This document shows, one piece after another, positions 1-10,052 of a DNA stretch of 64,000 bases (positions are counted from its first letter, which is position 1; each line of letters opens with the position of its first letter). Under the pieces are notes generated by a model. The model saw only the letters and a program-made list of their open reading frames with translations, did not search any database and had not been told where the DNA came from. The stretch is from JAHEFT01 sp963700705 (GTDB taxonomy: Bacteria; Pseudomonadota; Gammaproteobacteria; Xanthomonadales; SZUA-36). The position numbers and the translations under genes are program-made. The stretch is from NCBI GenBank assembly GCA_963700705.1, contig CAVOYQ010000022.1, positions 1 to 64,000 on the forward strand, read 5' to 3'.

Positions 1-1863
1 AAACGTCGTGACGCATCTCCAGGATGGTGTCGCGGATTTCCTCCGACTCCATCAATTCGTTGCGCTGCTGGTAAACGACGCGGCGCTGGTCGTTGGCCAC
101 GTCGTCGTAGTCCAGCAGGTGCTTGCGCACGTCGAAGTTGTGCGCCTCGACCTTGCGCTGGGCGTTCTCGATGGCGCGGTTGAGCATACCGGCCTCGATC
201 GCCTCGTCTTCCTTCATGCCGAATCGTTGCATCAGGCCGGACATGCGGTCGGAGGCGAAAATGCGCATCAGGCTGTCTTCCAGCGACAGGTAGAATCGCG
301 ACGAACCGGGATCGCCCTGGCGGCCGGAACGACCCCTGAGCTGGTTGTCGATACGCCGCGACTCGTGGCGCTCGGTGCCGATGATGTGCAGGCCGCCCGA
401 CGCCACGACTTCTTCGTGGCGCTTTTGCCAGGCTTCCTTTACCCGCCGGCGCTCTTCCTCGCCGCACCTCTTCGCCCAGTTCCTGCAATTCCACCGCCAG
501 GCTGCCGCCCAGCACGATGTCGGTGCCGCGGCCGGCCATGTTGGTGGCGATGGTCACCGCTCTCGGCCTGCCCGGCCTGGGCCACGATGGCGGCTTCGCG
601 TTCGTGCTGCTTGGCGTTGAGCACTTCGTGCGGGACCTTCTGCTTCTTCAGCATGCCCGGACAGCAGTTCGGAGGTTTCGATCGACGTGGTGCCCACCAG
701 TACCGGCTGGCCCGCTCCACGCAGTCCTTGATGTCGTCGATGATGGCCTGGTACTTGTTTTCGGCCTTCAGGAAGACCAGGTCGTCCTTGTCGTCGCGGA
801 TCATCGGCTTGGCGGTGGGGATGACCACCACTTCGAGCCCGTAGATCGACTGGAACTCGTAGGCTTCGGTGTCGGCCGTGCCGGTCATGCCGGACAGCTT
901 TTCGTACAGGCGGAAGTAGTTCTGGAAGGTGATCGAGGCCAGCGTCTGGTTCTCGCGCTGGATCGGGCACGCCCTCTTTGGCCTCGATCGCCTGGTGCAG
1001 GCCTTCGGACCAGCGGCGGCCCGGCCAGCGTGCGGCCGGTGAATTCGTCGACGATGACGACTTCGCCATCACGCGACGATGTAGTCGACGTCCTTGTGGA
1101 ACAGGTGGTGCGCGCGCAGCCCGGCGTTCAGGTGGTGGACCAGGTTCAGGTTCTGGGCGTTGTAGAGGCTGTCGTCTTCCTTTCAGCAGCCCGGACTTGA
1201 CCATCAGTTGCTCGACATGCGCCATCCCGTCTTCGGTGAGATAAACCTGTTTCTGCTTCTCGTCGATCGTGAAGTCGCCCTCGCTGACTTCGTTCGTCTT
1301 CACTCAGGACTTCCGCACGCTTTAGGCCGCGGGATCAGCTGGTTGATCCGGACGTACAGCTGCGGGGTTTCGTCGGCCGGCTCGGAATGGAATAACGACG
1401 CCCACGGTAAGACCGATCGCCTCATAGATCGGTTTCATCCACTCGGCGTCTCTTCGCGCCAGGTAGTCGTTGACCGTAACCACGTGGGCGCTTTTCCCGG
1501 ACAGCGTGTTCAGTTAAACCGCCAGTGTCGCCATCAGGGTCTTGCCTTCGCCGGTCTTCATTTCGGCGATCTTGCCCTGGTGCAGCACCATTCCGCCGAT
1601 CAGCTGCACGTCATAATGACGCAAACCCATGGTTCGCAACGAGGCTTCGCGGACCACGGCGAACGCTTCGGGTAAGAGACTGTCCAGGCTTTGGCCATCG
1701 ACGAGCCGTTGACGCAGTCGACGGTTTTCGCTTTCAGATCGTCATCGGACAGGGACTTGATCGCCTCTTCCAGGTCGTTGATCCGCTCCGACAGTTTTGC
1801 CCATTTTCCTGACCAGCCGTTCATTCCGGCTGCCCACCATTTTGTAATCAGCTTGTTGAGCAT
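1..1863 (-). CDS. secA: SecA preprotein translocase ATPase, 5' part, frameshifted
   Basis: SecA is the cytoplasmic motor that pushes Sec substrates through SecYEG. The gene starts at the ATG at 1863 (MLNKLITK, then INDLEEAIKSLSDDDLKAKT) and leaves the window at base 1, so roughly the last third is missing. In order, but in several frames, one can read the Walker A stretch TGEGKTL (near 1540), VTVNDYLARRDAEW, DEKQKQVYLTEDG (near 1270), GRRWSEGLHQAIEAKEGV (near 1000), GMTGTADTEAYEFQSIYG (near 870) and RRIDNQLRGRSGRQGD (near 340). The frame breaks many times. About 65 residues are absent near 1395, including the Walker B region (DEVDSILIDEA in relatives). SecA is essential, so sequence error is more likely than a pseudogene. 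It follows the M23 gene, the usual place after the dcw cluster. Confidence 0.93.
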
Positions 1864-1896
1864 CTGATGGGTTTCTTTGAGTTCGCGCCGTAGCTA

Positions 1897-2665
1897 TTTG
1901 TGGGTCAATCGCGAGCCGTTGCCAGGCGTCCCAGGCCAGGGCCTGTTCTCGCAGCTGGCCGACGATGGTGCTGGGGTTGATTCTTACCGTCTTCAGTCAC
2001 TTCGAAATGGACATGGGAGCGGATGCTCTTCCGGTACTGCCCATCAATGCGATGACCTGACCGGAATTACGTGATCACCCGCACTCACCAACAAGTGGTC
2101 GCTGTGTGCGTAAAGTGTCTGTAGCCGTTCCCATGATCGATTTCGACTGTTTTACCATGGCCGGCGGTTCGGACGCCCGGACCACGACGCCGCTGGCAAC
2201 ACTCGACACTCGCTACCGCGCATGCCGACGAAATCCAGACCGGTGTGCTGCTCCCGCTCACCAGTGAACGGGTCGTTCCGCTCGCCGTACCGGGAGGAAA
2301 TCCAGCCTTTCCGGACCGGCCATCCTGTCGGCGTCAGGTCGTTTTCGAGTTGCCGGTTGGCCATCAGGAACTGCAGCGCATCGAGCTGCGATGCCTGCCT
2401 GGCGGTGACCTCGCTCGGTCGATCGCGATGCTCAGGCTTTCCGCATCCGTCGGAGCCGTCGATTCGTCATGGCCCGGTCCGCCGATGGCGCAGCGGGTTC
2501 CTGAAATCGAACTCATCCAGGGTCAGCTGGCCCATGTGGGCCAGGCGCTCGCCCAGTGCGTCGAGGCGGGTGGATGCCGCCTGCAGTTCCGCAGCCCCTG
2601 GCCGGCCAGCGCGTTGATACTTTGTTCGTTGTTCTCCTGCGCCGGTCCACCGTTCCCTGTTGCTT
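1897..2665 (-). CDS. M23 family metallopeptidase, frameshifted, 5' end fused to ftsZ
   Basis: This is a LytM/M23 zinc endopeptidase, a family that cleaves or binds peptidoglycan cross-links. The readable core is GWISSRYGERNDPFTGERE followed by QHTGLDF (near 2230), which carries the first metal-binding His and Asp, then VEIDHGNGY (near 2135), VIALMGSTGR and SHVHFEV (near 2010) with the catalytic HxH. Upstream is an alpha-helical stretch, partly in other frames (ENNEQSINALAG, LQAASTRLDALGERLAHMGQL), typical of the coiled coil of these proteins. The same gene lies between lpxC/DUF721 and secA in Pseudomonas. Its true start is not visible because its N-terminus is joined to truncated ftsZ near 2665. 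Several frameshifts interrupt it and the stop is uncertain. A signal peptide would be expected but is lost with the 5' end. Confidence 0.82.
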
Positions 2666-3265
2666 CAGTTCGGCGATGCCCTGCACCGCTCCCTGCAGTA
2701 CGTCGTTGGCCGCCTTGAACGCGTTCAGCAGCAGGGTCTCGCCACCCAGCACATCCGCCAGCTTGGCGTTCGGAATGGTGATCAGGGAGTCCACGTGCGC
2801 GGCCAGTTCCTCGATGCCCTTTTCCGCGATATCCATGCGCCGACGGGCTTCGAAATGGAACGGCTTGGTCACCACGGCGACGGTCAGGATGCCCTGCTCC
2901 TTGGCGGCATGCGCAATGACCGGCGCCGCCCCGGTGCCGGTCCCGCCGCCCATGCCGGCGGTGATGAACACCATGTCGGCGCCGGCCAGCATTTCCATGA
3001 TGTGATCGCGGTCTTCCAGCGCGGCCTGCCGGCCGACTTCGGGGTTGGCGCCCGCGCCCAGGCCCTTGGTCACGCTGGAGCCTATCTGCAGGATGGTCTT
3101 GCCCTTGAATTGCCGCAGGGCCTGCGCGTCGGTATTGGCCGCGATGAAATCGACGCCGTCGATGCCGGCATCGATCATCTGCGCCACCGCGTTGCCGCCG
3201 CCGCCGCCCACTCCGATGACCTTGATCTTGGCACTGGGTGTGTAGTTCTCTACCAGTTCAAACAT
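2663..3265 (-). CDS. ftsZ: FtsZ, N-terminal half only (truncated at a chimeric junction)
   Basis: FtsZ is the tubulin-like GTPase that polymerises into the division ring. The ATG at 3265 gives MFELVENYTPSAKIKVIGVG, with the nucleotide-binding GGGGNAVAQMI, the tubulin signature GGGTGTGAAPVIA (about residues 106-118), and GETLLLNAFKAANDVLQGAV followed by QGIAEL. FtsZ proteins normally continue with ITRPGLINVDFADV and the T7 loop for a total of about 390 residues. Here, after about 200 residues, the frame passes into KQQG, which belongs to the coiled coil of the downstream M23 peptidase. The T7 catalytic loop, the C-terminal domain and the conserved C-terminal peptide are absent. The gene follows ftsA with a 58-base gap. 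An organism could not divide normally with this product, so an assembly collapse is the simplest reading. Confidence 0.93.
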
Positions 3266-3323
3266 TTTCTACTTGCTCCTCTCGCTCGCCGTTGTTATGA
3301 GGGCCGATGATGAATCCGGCATG

Positions 3324-4567
3324 TCAGACCCTGTAAAATTCGCCCCGGAACCAGCTCCGGACGCGATCAAAAAAAGTGTCTCCACCACTCGCTGGCAACA
3401 GGCTGCGGCCCGATGCCGCCTGGTTGCCGTAAAGCAGCAGGCCCACGCCGGTCGCATGGATCGCGTTGCTCACCACGTCGGAAAGCCCGGTCACGTACTG
3501 CGGCAGTCGCCAGGCGCACCGGCATGTGGAAGATTTCCTCGGCCAGTTCTTCGGCGCCCTCGATGCGCGATGCGCCGCCGGTCATCACCAGGCCGGCCGC
3601 GATCATGTTTTCAAAGCCGCTGCGCCGCAGCTCCGCCTGGATCAGTGAAAACAGTTCGCGGTAACGCGCTTCCACCACCTGCGCCAGGGTCTGCCGCGCC
3701 AGTTGCCGGGAGGTGCGGTCACCGACGCTGGGCACCTGGATGCTTTCGTCGTTGCGCGCCAGTTGCTCGAGCGCGCAGGCGTACTTGATCTTGATGTCCT
3801 CGGCGTGCTGCGTCGGCGTGCGCAGCGCGACCGCGATGTCGTTGGTCACCTGGTCGCCGGCAATCGGGAATGCAGGCCGTGTGGCGAATGGCGCCGTCGG
3901 TGAACACCGCGATGTCGGTGGTGCCGGCGCCGATGTCCACCAGGCAGACGCCCAGGTCTTTTTCGTCGTCGGTCAGCACGCGTAACTGGCCGCCAGCGGT
4001 TGCATGATCAGCTCATCGACCGTCAGCCCGCACCGCGCCACGCACTTGCTGATGTTCTGGGTCGCGCTCAGCGCGGCGGTAACCACGTGCACGTGGGCTT
4101 CGAGGCGCACTCCGGCCATGCCGATCGGCTGGCGGATACCGTCCTGGTTGTCGATGACGTATTCCTGCGGCAGCACGTGCAGGATTTTCTGATCGGCCGC
4201 GACCGGCACGGCCCGGGCCGCGTCCAGCACGCGCTCGACGTCGCCTTCGGACACTTCCTTGTCCTTGATCGCCACCGTGCCGTCCGAATTGAGGCTGCGG
4301 ATGTGGCTGCCCGAGATGCCCGCATACACCGAGTGAATTTCGCAGCCAGCCATCAACTCCGCTTCTTCCACCGCCCGCTGGATGGCCTGTTCGGTGGACG
4401 CCATGTCGACCACGACGCCGCGCCGCAGCCCGGTCGACGGGTGCGAACCCAGGCCGATGACCTCGACGCTGCCGTCCGGCTGGCTTTCGCCGACGATGGC
4501 CACGATCTTGGACGTGCCGACATCCAGGCCGACGACCAGTGATTTTTCCGGTTTCCTTGCGCATCAT
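3324..4567 (-). CDS. ftsA: FtsA cell-division actin-like protein, frameshifted
   Basis: FtsA is an actin-fold ATPase that tethers FtsZ to the membrane. The start is taken as the ATG at 4567 (MMRKETGK), followed after a frameshift by VGLDVGTSK and VAIVGE. Other landmarks are GCEIHSVYAGISGSHIRSLNS (SHS2/1C domain region), LHVLPQEYVIDNQDGI, VHVVTAALS, ELIMQPLAAS, the ATP-binding VCLVDIGAGTTDIAVF (near 3930) and MTGGASRIEGAEELAEEIF (near 3560). The C-terminus RVRSWFRGEFYRV resembles the amphipathic membrane-targeting helix. Stop TGA lies at 3324-3326. At least four frameshifts occur (near 4545, 3985, 3870 and 3500). ftsQ lies 8 bases upstream. Confidence 0.93.
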
Positions 4568-4575
4568 TTCGTCTT

Positions 4576-5332
4576 TCACGTCCCTTTGCGTGGTTCCGCG
4601 CGGCCTTGCGGCCACCGCACGGCAAATCCGTTGGTGTACCTCAGGTCGACGTCCACGGGCGGCACTGCCTGCTCCTGCATCAGCGGCTCCCAGCTGGCCA
4701 GCAGCCGCTCCAGACGCTCACCGTGGAATCCCGGCCCAGCTGCACGCGCGGTGCCGTTGTCAGCACCATCGACCAGGCGCCCCGCCCGTCCAGGCTCAGA
4801 TCTGCTCAATCTCCAGCCCCAGCGGCATCAGCAATTCGTTGAGCCCGACCCAGGTCTGCAGCACTTCGGTCAGCCGCGCTTCCGGGCCCTACAGCCAGGG
4901 CAGGCCCTGGATTTCGTCGGCCTCGCGGCACCGAGAACAGATGGCCGCGTGTCGCTACCAGCTGGCCGCTGGTTCCAGTGCGCCACCGGGACGTATTCCT
5001 CGACGGAGACACGGATCGTGTCGGGCCACTGCTTCTGCACCTGACGGCGGAAACCCAGGAGATCCGCGATGCCGCCTCCTGCAACTCCTGCAGGTCCACG
5101 GTGAAGAAGCTGGGCCGACCAGCGACGCGAGGCTGGCACGCAACTGCTCGGCGCTGACCCGCTGGAAGGCACCGTTGATTTCCAGCCAGCGAATGGGCCA
5201 GCGCTCGCTGGTGACGATGCCCATGCTGACCCAGGCGAGCGCCGCCGAGCGCGAGCAGAAACAGGGCCGAGCATCACCAGCAAGCCGCTGGCGAATCCCC
5301 GCTGGCATGCGCGGCCGGGCGTCGCGGTTCAC
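4576..5332 (-). CDS. ftsQ: FtsQ divisome protein, frameshifted
   Basis: FtsQ is a bitopic inner-membrane protein with a periplasmic POTRA domain; it connects FtsBL to the divisome. The start is taken as a GTG at 5332 that overlaps the ddlB stop (GTGA). Readable segments, in different frames, are SERWPIRWLEINGAFQRVSAEQL (begins near 5205), the POTRA-like FFTVDLQELQEAASRISWVSAVR, KQWPDTIRVSVEEYVPVAHW (near 5000) and the C-terminal VDLRYTNGFAVRWPQ (near 4630). The DLRYxNGFAVRW ending is characteristic of gammaproteobacterial FtsQ. The transmembrane segment after the short cytoplasmic tail falls in a frameshifted part. Position between ddlB and ftsA supports the call. Confidence 0.88.
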
Positions 5333-6276
5333 AGGCTGGTCTCCAGGATTCGCCAGACCAGTTCGTCGAATCCGATACCCAGCGCGGCCGCGGCCTGCGG
5401 AACCAGGCTGTGATCGGTCATGCCGGGCGTGGTGTTGACTTCGAGGAACCAGGCCTTGCCGGCTCATCGAGCAGGAAATCGACCCGACCCCAGCCCGGAT
5501 GCGCCCAGCAGGTCGAACGCCTTCAGGGCCTGTGCACGCAGCTTCCGCCTCCTGCTCCGCGGGCAGACCGCAGGGGCAGTAGATAGCGGGTTTCATCCGA
5601 TTCGTACTTGGCTTCGTAGTCGTAAAACTCCCGCGGCGTCTCGACGCGGATCAGCGGCAGGCTGAGCCGGCCCAGCACGCCGGCAAAGTACTCGCCTCCG
5701 CGATTTCGGCCTCGATGATGATCCAGTCGCCATACTGCCGCGCCAGGTCCACGGCGCCTGTCCAGGTCCTCCGCGACTGACCCGGGAGATGCCGATGCTG
5801 GAACCCAGCCCGGTGGGCTTGACGAACAACGGCAGGCCGAACCGGTCCAGCGCCCGTGGTAGTCGTGGTCATCGGGGCCGAAACACTCGAACGGCGGCGT
5901 GTCGATGCCGTTGCGCTCCCACACCCACTTGGAGCGGACCTTGTCCATGGTCAGTGCGGAAGCCGCCAGGTCGGCGCCGGTGACCGGGATATTCATCAAC
6001 TGCAGGGCGCCCTGCAGCGAACCGTCTTCGCCGCCCGGCCCGTGCAGCAGGTTGAAGACGCGATCCATCTCGCCGCGCCCAATGGCCTCGAACAGGGCCA
6101 GTGGCCCGTCAAACACCTGGTGAGTCGATGCCGTTGCGCGCCAAGCGCCGCGCCCACGGCCCGGCCGCCGTTCAGCGACACCTCGCGCTCGGCGCTGTCG
6201 CCACCAATGACCAGCCCGACCCGGCCGAAACGCTGCGGGTCGCGGATTTTGAGTGGTGGCAGCCTGGCTCAGCCAC
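5329..6276 (-). CDS. ddlB: D-alanine--D-alanine ligase, frameshifted
   Basis: This ATP-grasp ligase makes the D-Ala-D-Ala dipeptide used by MurF. After the murC stop the readable protein begins RDPQRFGRVGLVIGGDSAER and EVSLNGGRAVGAAL. It continues with NLLHGPGGEDGSLQGALQLM and NIPVTG (near 6010), ASALTMDKVRSKWVWERNGI, then in other frames the GLPLFVKPTGLGSSIG region (near 5800) and the end RILETSL before TGA at 5329. The start is probably a GTG at 6276 inside a strong GAGGAGG ribosome site, which needs one indel in the first codons. Many single-base frameshifts are present. The GTGA overlap with ftsQ and the overlap with murC indicate translational coupling in the dcw operon. Confidence 0.88.
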
Positions 6277-7710
6277 GCCTCCTCGGCTGAAAGCCGCTTT
6301 CGCGAATCGCCTGCGCAATCTGGCCGATGTTTCCGGCCCCCAGCAAGCAACACCAGGTCATCGTCTTCCAGCATGGACGGCAGTTCACGCGGGAATGTCG
6401 TTAACGTTGGAAATGAGCACCGGATTGACCCGTCCCCGGGCCCGGATGGACTGGCACAGGGCGCCGCTGTCGATGCCGTCGATGGCGCTTCGCCGGCGGC
6501 GTAGACATCCGTCAGCACCACGGCGTCGGCGGTCGCCAGCACCTGCGAGAAATCATCGAACAGGTCGCGGGTCCGGCTGTAGCGGTGGGGCTGGAATACC
6601 ACGACGAGGCGCCGTCCGGGCCAGCCTTCGCGGGCCGCGGTCATGGTCGCGTTAAGTTCCGACGGGTGATGGCCGTAGTCTTCGACGACCCGCACCTCGC
6701 CGTTGCCGACGTCGAACTCCCCGACCTCGGCGAAAGCGGCGGCCGATGCCCTGGAAGGAGGCCAGGCTGGGAACGATCGGCCGGCAGGTCGAGACCCAGT
6801 TCCCAGGCGATGGCCATGGCGCCCAGGGCGTTGCGCACGTTGTGCACTCCCGGCAGGTTGAGACTCACGGCCAGCGCTTCCGGCTGGTCGGGCAGGTGCG
6901 CCTCGAAATGCATCATGCGGCCGTCCTGCCGCACCGCCGGTGGCCCGCACATCGGCCACTGTCGGACAGGCCATAGGTCACCACCGCCCGGGTAACCGAC
7001 GGAATCATTTCGGCCACGTGCTGGATCGTCGAGGCACAAGCACCGCCGCGCCGTAGAACGGCAGGTGGTGCAGAAATTCGAGAAAGGCCTTGCGCAGGTT
7101 GTCGAAACTCTGCTCGTAGGTTTCCAGGTGGTCGCGGTCGATGTTGGTGACCAGCGCGACCACCGGTTGCAGCAGCAGGAAAGAGCCGTCGCTCTCGTCG
7201 GCCTCGGCGACCAGGTACTGACCGGCACCCAGCCTCGCATGGCTGCCCCAGGCGTTGAGCAGGCCGCCGATCACGAAGGTCGGATCCAGGCCGGCCTCGG
7301 CCAGCAGGCTGGCGGTCAGGCTGGTGGTCGTGGTCTTGCCGTGCGTGCCGGCCACGGCGATCCCACGCCGGAAGCGCATCAGCTCGGCCAGCATCTCGGC
7401 GCGTGGCACCACCGGAATGCGCGCTTCGCGGGCCGCCGCGACTTCGGGGTTGGCTGGCAGATCGGCGCTGGAAACCACCAGCACGTCGGCGCCCTCGATG
7501 TGCGCCGCATCGTGACCCTGGTAGATGGTGGCGCCCAAGCTTGTCAGGTGGCGCGTCGTCCCGCTCTCGACCAGGTCGGAGCCGCTGACCTGCAAAACCC
7601 TGGTTTACCAGCACCTCGGCGATGCCGCTCATGCCGGCGCCGCCGATACCGACGAAATGCACCCGCTGGATGCGTCGCATGGGCTGCAGGTGGGATCCGC
7701 TGGCTTTCAT
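6269..7710 (-). CDS. murC: UDP-N-acetylmuramate--L-alanine ligase, frameshifted
   Basis: MurC adds L-Ala to UDP-MurNAc, the first amino-acid step of the peptidoglycan precursor pathway in the cytoplasm. The ATG at 7710 gives MKASGSHLQPMRRIQRVHFVG and IGGAGMSGIAEVLVNQGF. After a frameshift it continues VSGSDLVESGTTRHLTSLGA, the P-loop GIAVAGTHGKTTTTSLTASL (near 7340), VAEADESDGSFLLL and VALVTNIDRDHLETYEQSF. The second half is scattered over frames: DYGHHPSELNATM (near 6680), VVVFQPHRYSRTRDLFDDFS (near 6570) and DAVVLTDVYAAGEAP. The end GFQPRRRG precedes TGA at 6269. murB, which often follows murC in gammaproteobacteria, is not present, as in E. coli. Confidence 0.92.
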
Positions 7711-8810
7711 GACGCAGGAACTCCCGGCACAGGTCGGCCACCTGGTCGGCGGAATCCGGCATCGCAGCGGCGCGGGCGCGCTCGCCATGTCGATCTGCCT
7801 GGGGCGATCGCTCAGCAGATCGTTCAGGCTGGCCGAGAGCCGCCGGGCGTCGAGCCCGGTCTCCGGCAGCAGCGCCGCGCCGGCTCGACCAGGAACTCGG
7901 CATTGCGGGTCTGGTGGTCGTCTACGGCGTGCGGAAAGGGCACGAATACGGCCGCCAGGCCGGCCGCCGCGACCTCGGATACGGTCAGGGCGCCGGCGCG
8001 GCACACCACCAGGTCGGCCCAGCCGTAGGCGCCGGCCATGTCGTCGATGAATTCCGTACACCTCGGCATTGCCTGATCCCCAGCTGCCGTCGGTAGGCTC
8101 TGCGCGGTTTCGGCTCCCGCAGCCCGTTGCCGCGCCTGGTGGCCGGATTTCCGACACTGGTGCGGATTCCGGCAGGCCTCAGGGCCAGCAGCGCCTCGGG
8201 CACCAGGCGGTTGAGCGCCCGCGCCCCCTGGCTGCCACCGGTCACCAGCAACCGGACCGGCCCGCTGCGGCCGGCCAGCCGGCTCTCCGGGGCCGCCAGC
8301 ACGGCCACGTCGCGCCGCACCGGGTTGCCGCAGGTGACGGGCCGCAAGCGCGGCTTCGGCCAGGTGCCGGGAAAGGCCTGCAGCACCTCGCTGCGCCAAG
8401 CGGGCCAGCACCCGGTTGGTCAGGCCAGGCACGCGGTTTTGTTCGTGCACCAGCAGGGGCACGCCGCGCAGCCTGGCCGCCAGCCCGCCCGGCCCGGCGG
8501 CATAGCCGCCAAAACTGATGGCGCAGGCGGGCCGGTGTGCTGCCCAGGAGCCTGGACGGCCTGCAGCACCGCACGCAGCAGCCGCCACGGCGCCAGCAGC
8601 CAGCGTGCCGGCCCCTTTGCCGCGCAAGGCCTGAAATGTCCACTACATCCAGCGGGATGCCCGCAGGCCGGCACGCGCTGACACTCCATGCCGCCCCGGG
8701 CGCCGAGCCAGCGGACTTCGACACCACGCTGGCGCAGGCTGTCGGCCACCGCCAGCCCCGGGAAGATGTGGCCGCCGGTGCCGCCGGCCATGATCAGGAC
8801 GACTGCGTTC
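7707..8810 (-). CDS. murG: MurG lipid II synthase (GlcNAc transferase), frameshifted
   Basis: MurG transfers GlcNAc from UDP-GlcNAc to lipid I at the inner face of the cytoplasmic membrane. The N-terminus shows the signature VVLIMAGGTGGHIFPGLAVA (near 8790), then RQRGVEVRWLGARGGME. Further pieces in other frames are GPGGLAARLRGVPLLVHEQN (near 8480), GLTNRVLARLA, CGNPVRRDVAVL (near 8315), LVTGGSQGARALNRLVPEAL (near 8240), EFIDDMAGAYGWADLVVCRA and GALTVSEVAAAGLAAVFVPF (near 7960). The exact start is unclear: no ATG sits in frame before AGGTGGH apart from the one inside LIM. The frame changes about every 100 bases, the worst in the cluster. The stop is taken from a TGA overlapping the murC ATG. 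Confidence 0.9.
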
Positions 8811-8816
8811 GCGGGC

Positions 8817-10044
8817 TCAAGTTCTGGCCCCTCTGTCAGGCCTTTGCGGCCGACCGGAGTCGGGCCGTTGTCGCGGTCGAGTTCGTACTTGATACGCAGC
8901 ACGATGCCGAGCGCGACCAGCGTCATCAGCATGCTGCTGCCGCCGGAACTGATCAGCGGCAGGGTCAGGCCCTTGGTGGGCAGCACGCCGAGGTTGACGC
9001 CGACGCTGACCACGGCCTGCAGCCCGATCCACAGGCCAATGCCATAGGCGACGAAACCGGCGAACGGACGGCCCTGGCGGTGCGCCATGACGCCGATCAC
9101 CATGATCCGCGTGACCAGCAGCAGGAACAGCAACAGCACGATGATCACGCCCGGCCAGCCCGAATTCTTCGGCCAGCACGGCGAATATGAAATCGGTGTG
9201 CGCTTCGGGCAGGTAAAACAGCTTCTGGATGCTGGCGCCGAGGCCGACGCCGAACAACTCGCCCCGGCCCACCGCGATCAGGGCCTGGGTCAACTGGAAG
9301 CCGCTGGCGAACGGATCGGCCCAGGGATCCATGAAGCTGACGATGCGGCGCAGGCGGTACGGCTCCATCGCGGCGAAACCGAACGCCGGCAGCGTCAGCA
9401 GCCCCAGCACGAAAATGTGCCGCCAGGCCGCGCCGGCCAGCCAGACCATGCCGGCGACGATGGCGGTGATGACGGCGGCGCTGCCCATGTCCGGCTGCAG
9501 CAGCAGGATGACGCGACAGCAGCGCCGGCAAAAATCAGTGGCTTGAAGCGTGTCGAAAAACCGCGACTGGACCAGCTGTGCCTTGCGCGCCAGGTAGCCG
9601 GCGAGGTAGATGATGACCATCAGCTTGACCGCTTCGACCACCTGGAAATTGAGGATGCCCAGCCGGATCCAGCGCGTGCTGCCGTTCACCGTCGTGCCCA
9701 GGCCGGGAACGAACACGGCCAGCAGCAAGCAGCACCGAAAGCGCCATCATCGGCCGGCTGATCCGCTCGAGAAAGGCGATCGGAATCACCCTCAATGTCA
9801 GCGCCAGCCCCACACCAATGGCGATAAAGACCAGGTGGCGCAACAGGTAGTGATAACTGTTCACGCCCTGCCCTTCGGCAATGGCGATCGACGCCGACCC
9901 CACCATGACGATGCCGATCGACAGCAGCAGCAGGCCGGAATCAGCACCCAGCTGTCCAGGCCGGACCGGAATGGGCGACAGGCCGGCCTGGAAGGCCTGT
10001 GTCTTCCCGCTTGCTCGCCTGCTTGTTGCGATCATTTTTCGCAT
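8817..10044 (-). CDS. ftsW: FtsW lipid II polymerase (SEDS family), frameshifted
   Basis: FtsW is the SEDS-family glycosyltransferase that polymerises septal peptidoglycan with FtsI. The ATG at 10044 (MRKMIATSRRASGKTQAFQA) lies 8 bases after the mraY stop. It is followed by LLLLSIGIVMVGSASIAIAE, YHYLLRHLVFIAIGVGLAL, a segment containing GSTRWIRLGILNFQ and EAVKLMVIIYLAGYLARK (near 9620), QPDMGSAAVITAIVAGMVW, and GFQLTQALIAVGRGELFGVG with GASIQKLFYLPEAHTDFIFA (near 9250). The end contains INIGVNLGVLPTKGLTLP-like sequence and ISSGGSSMLM (near 8950) in a shifted frame. About ten hydrophobic segments are readable. Frameshifts occur near 9950, 9730, 9510 and 9160. murD, normally between mraY and ftsW, is not here. 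Confidence 0.93.
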
Positions 10045-10052
10045 GCTCAGGC

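Noticed and set aside
8..1244. Long plus-strand open frames opposite secA
   Set aside because: They are antisense shadows of secA in GC-rich sequence; the minus strand carries all the SecA motifs and the plus-strand products show none.
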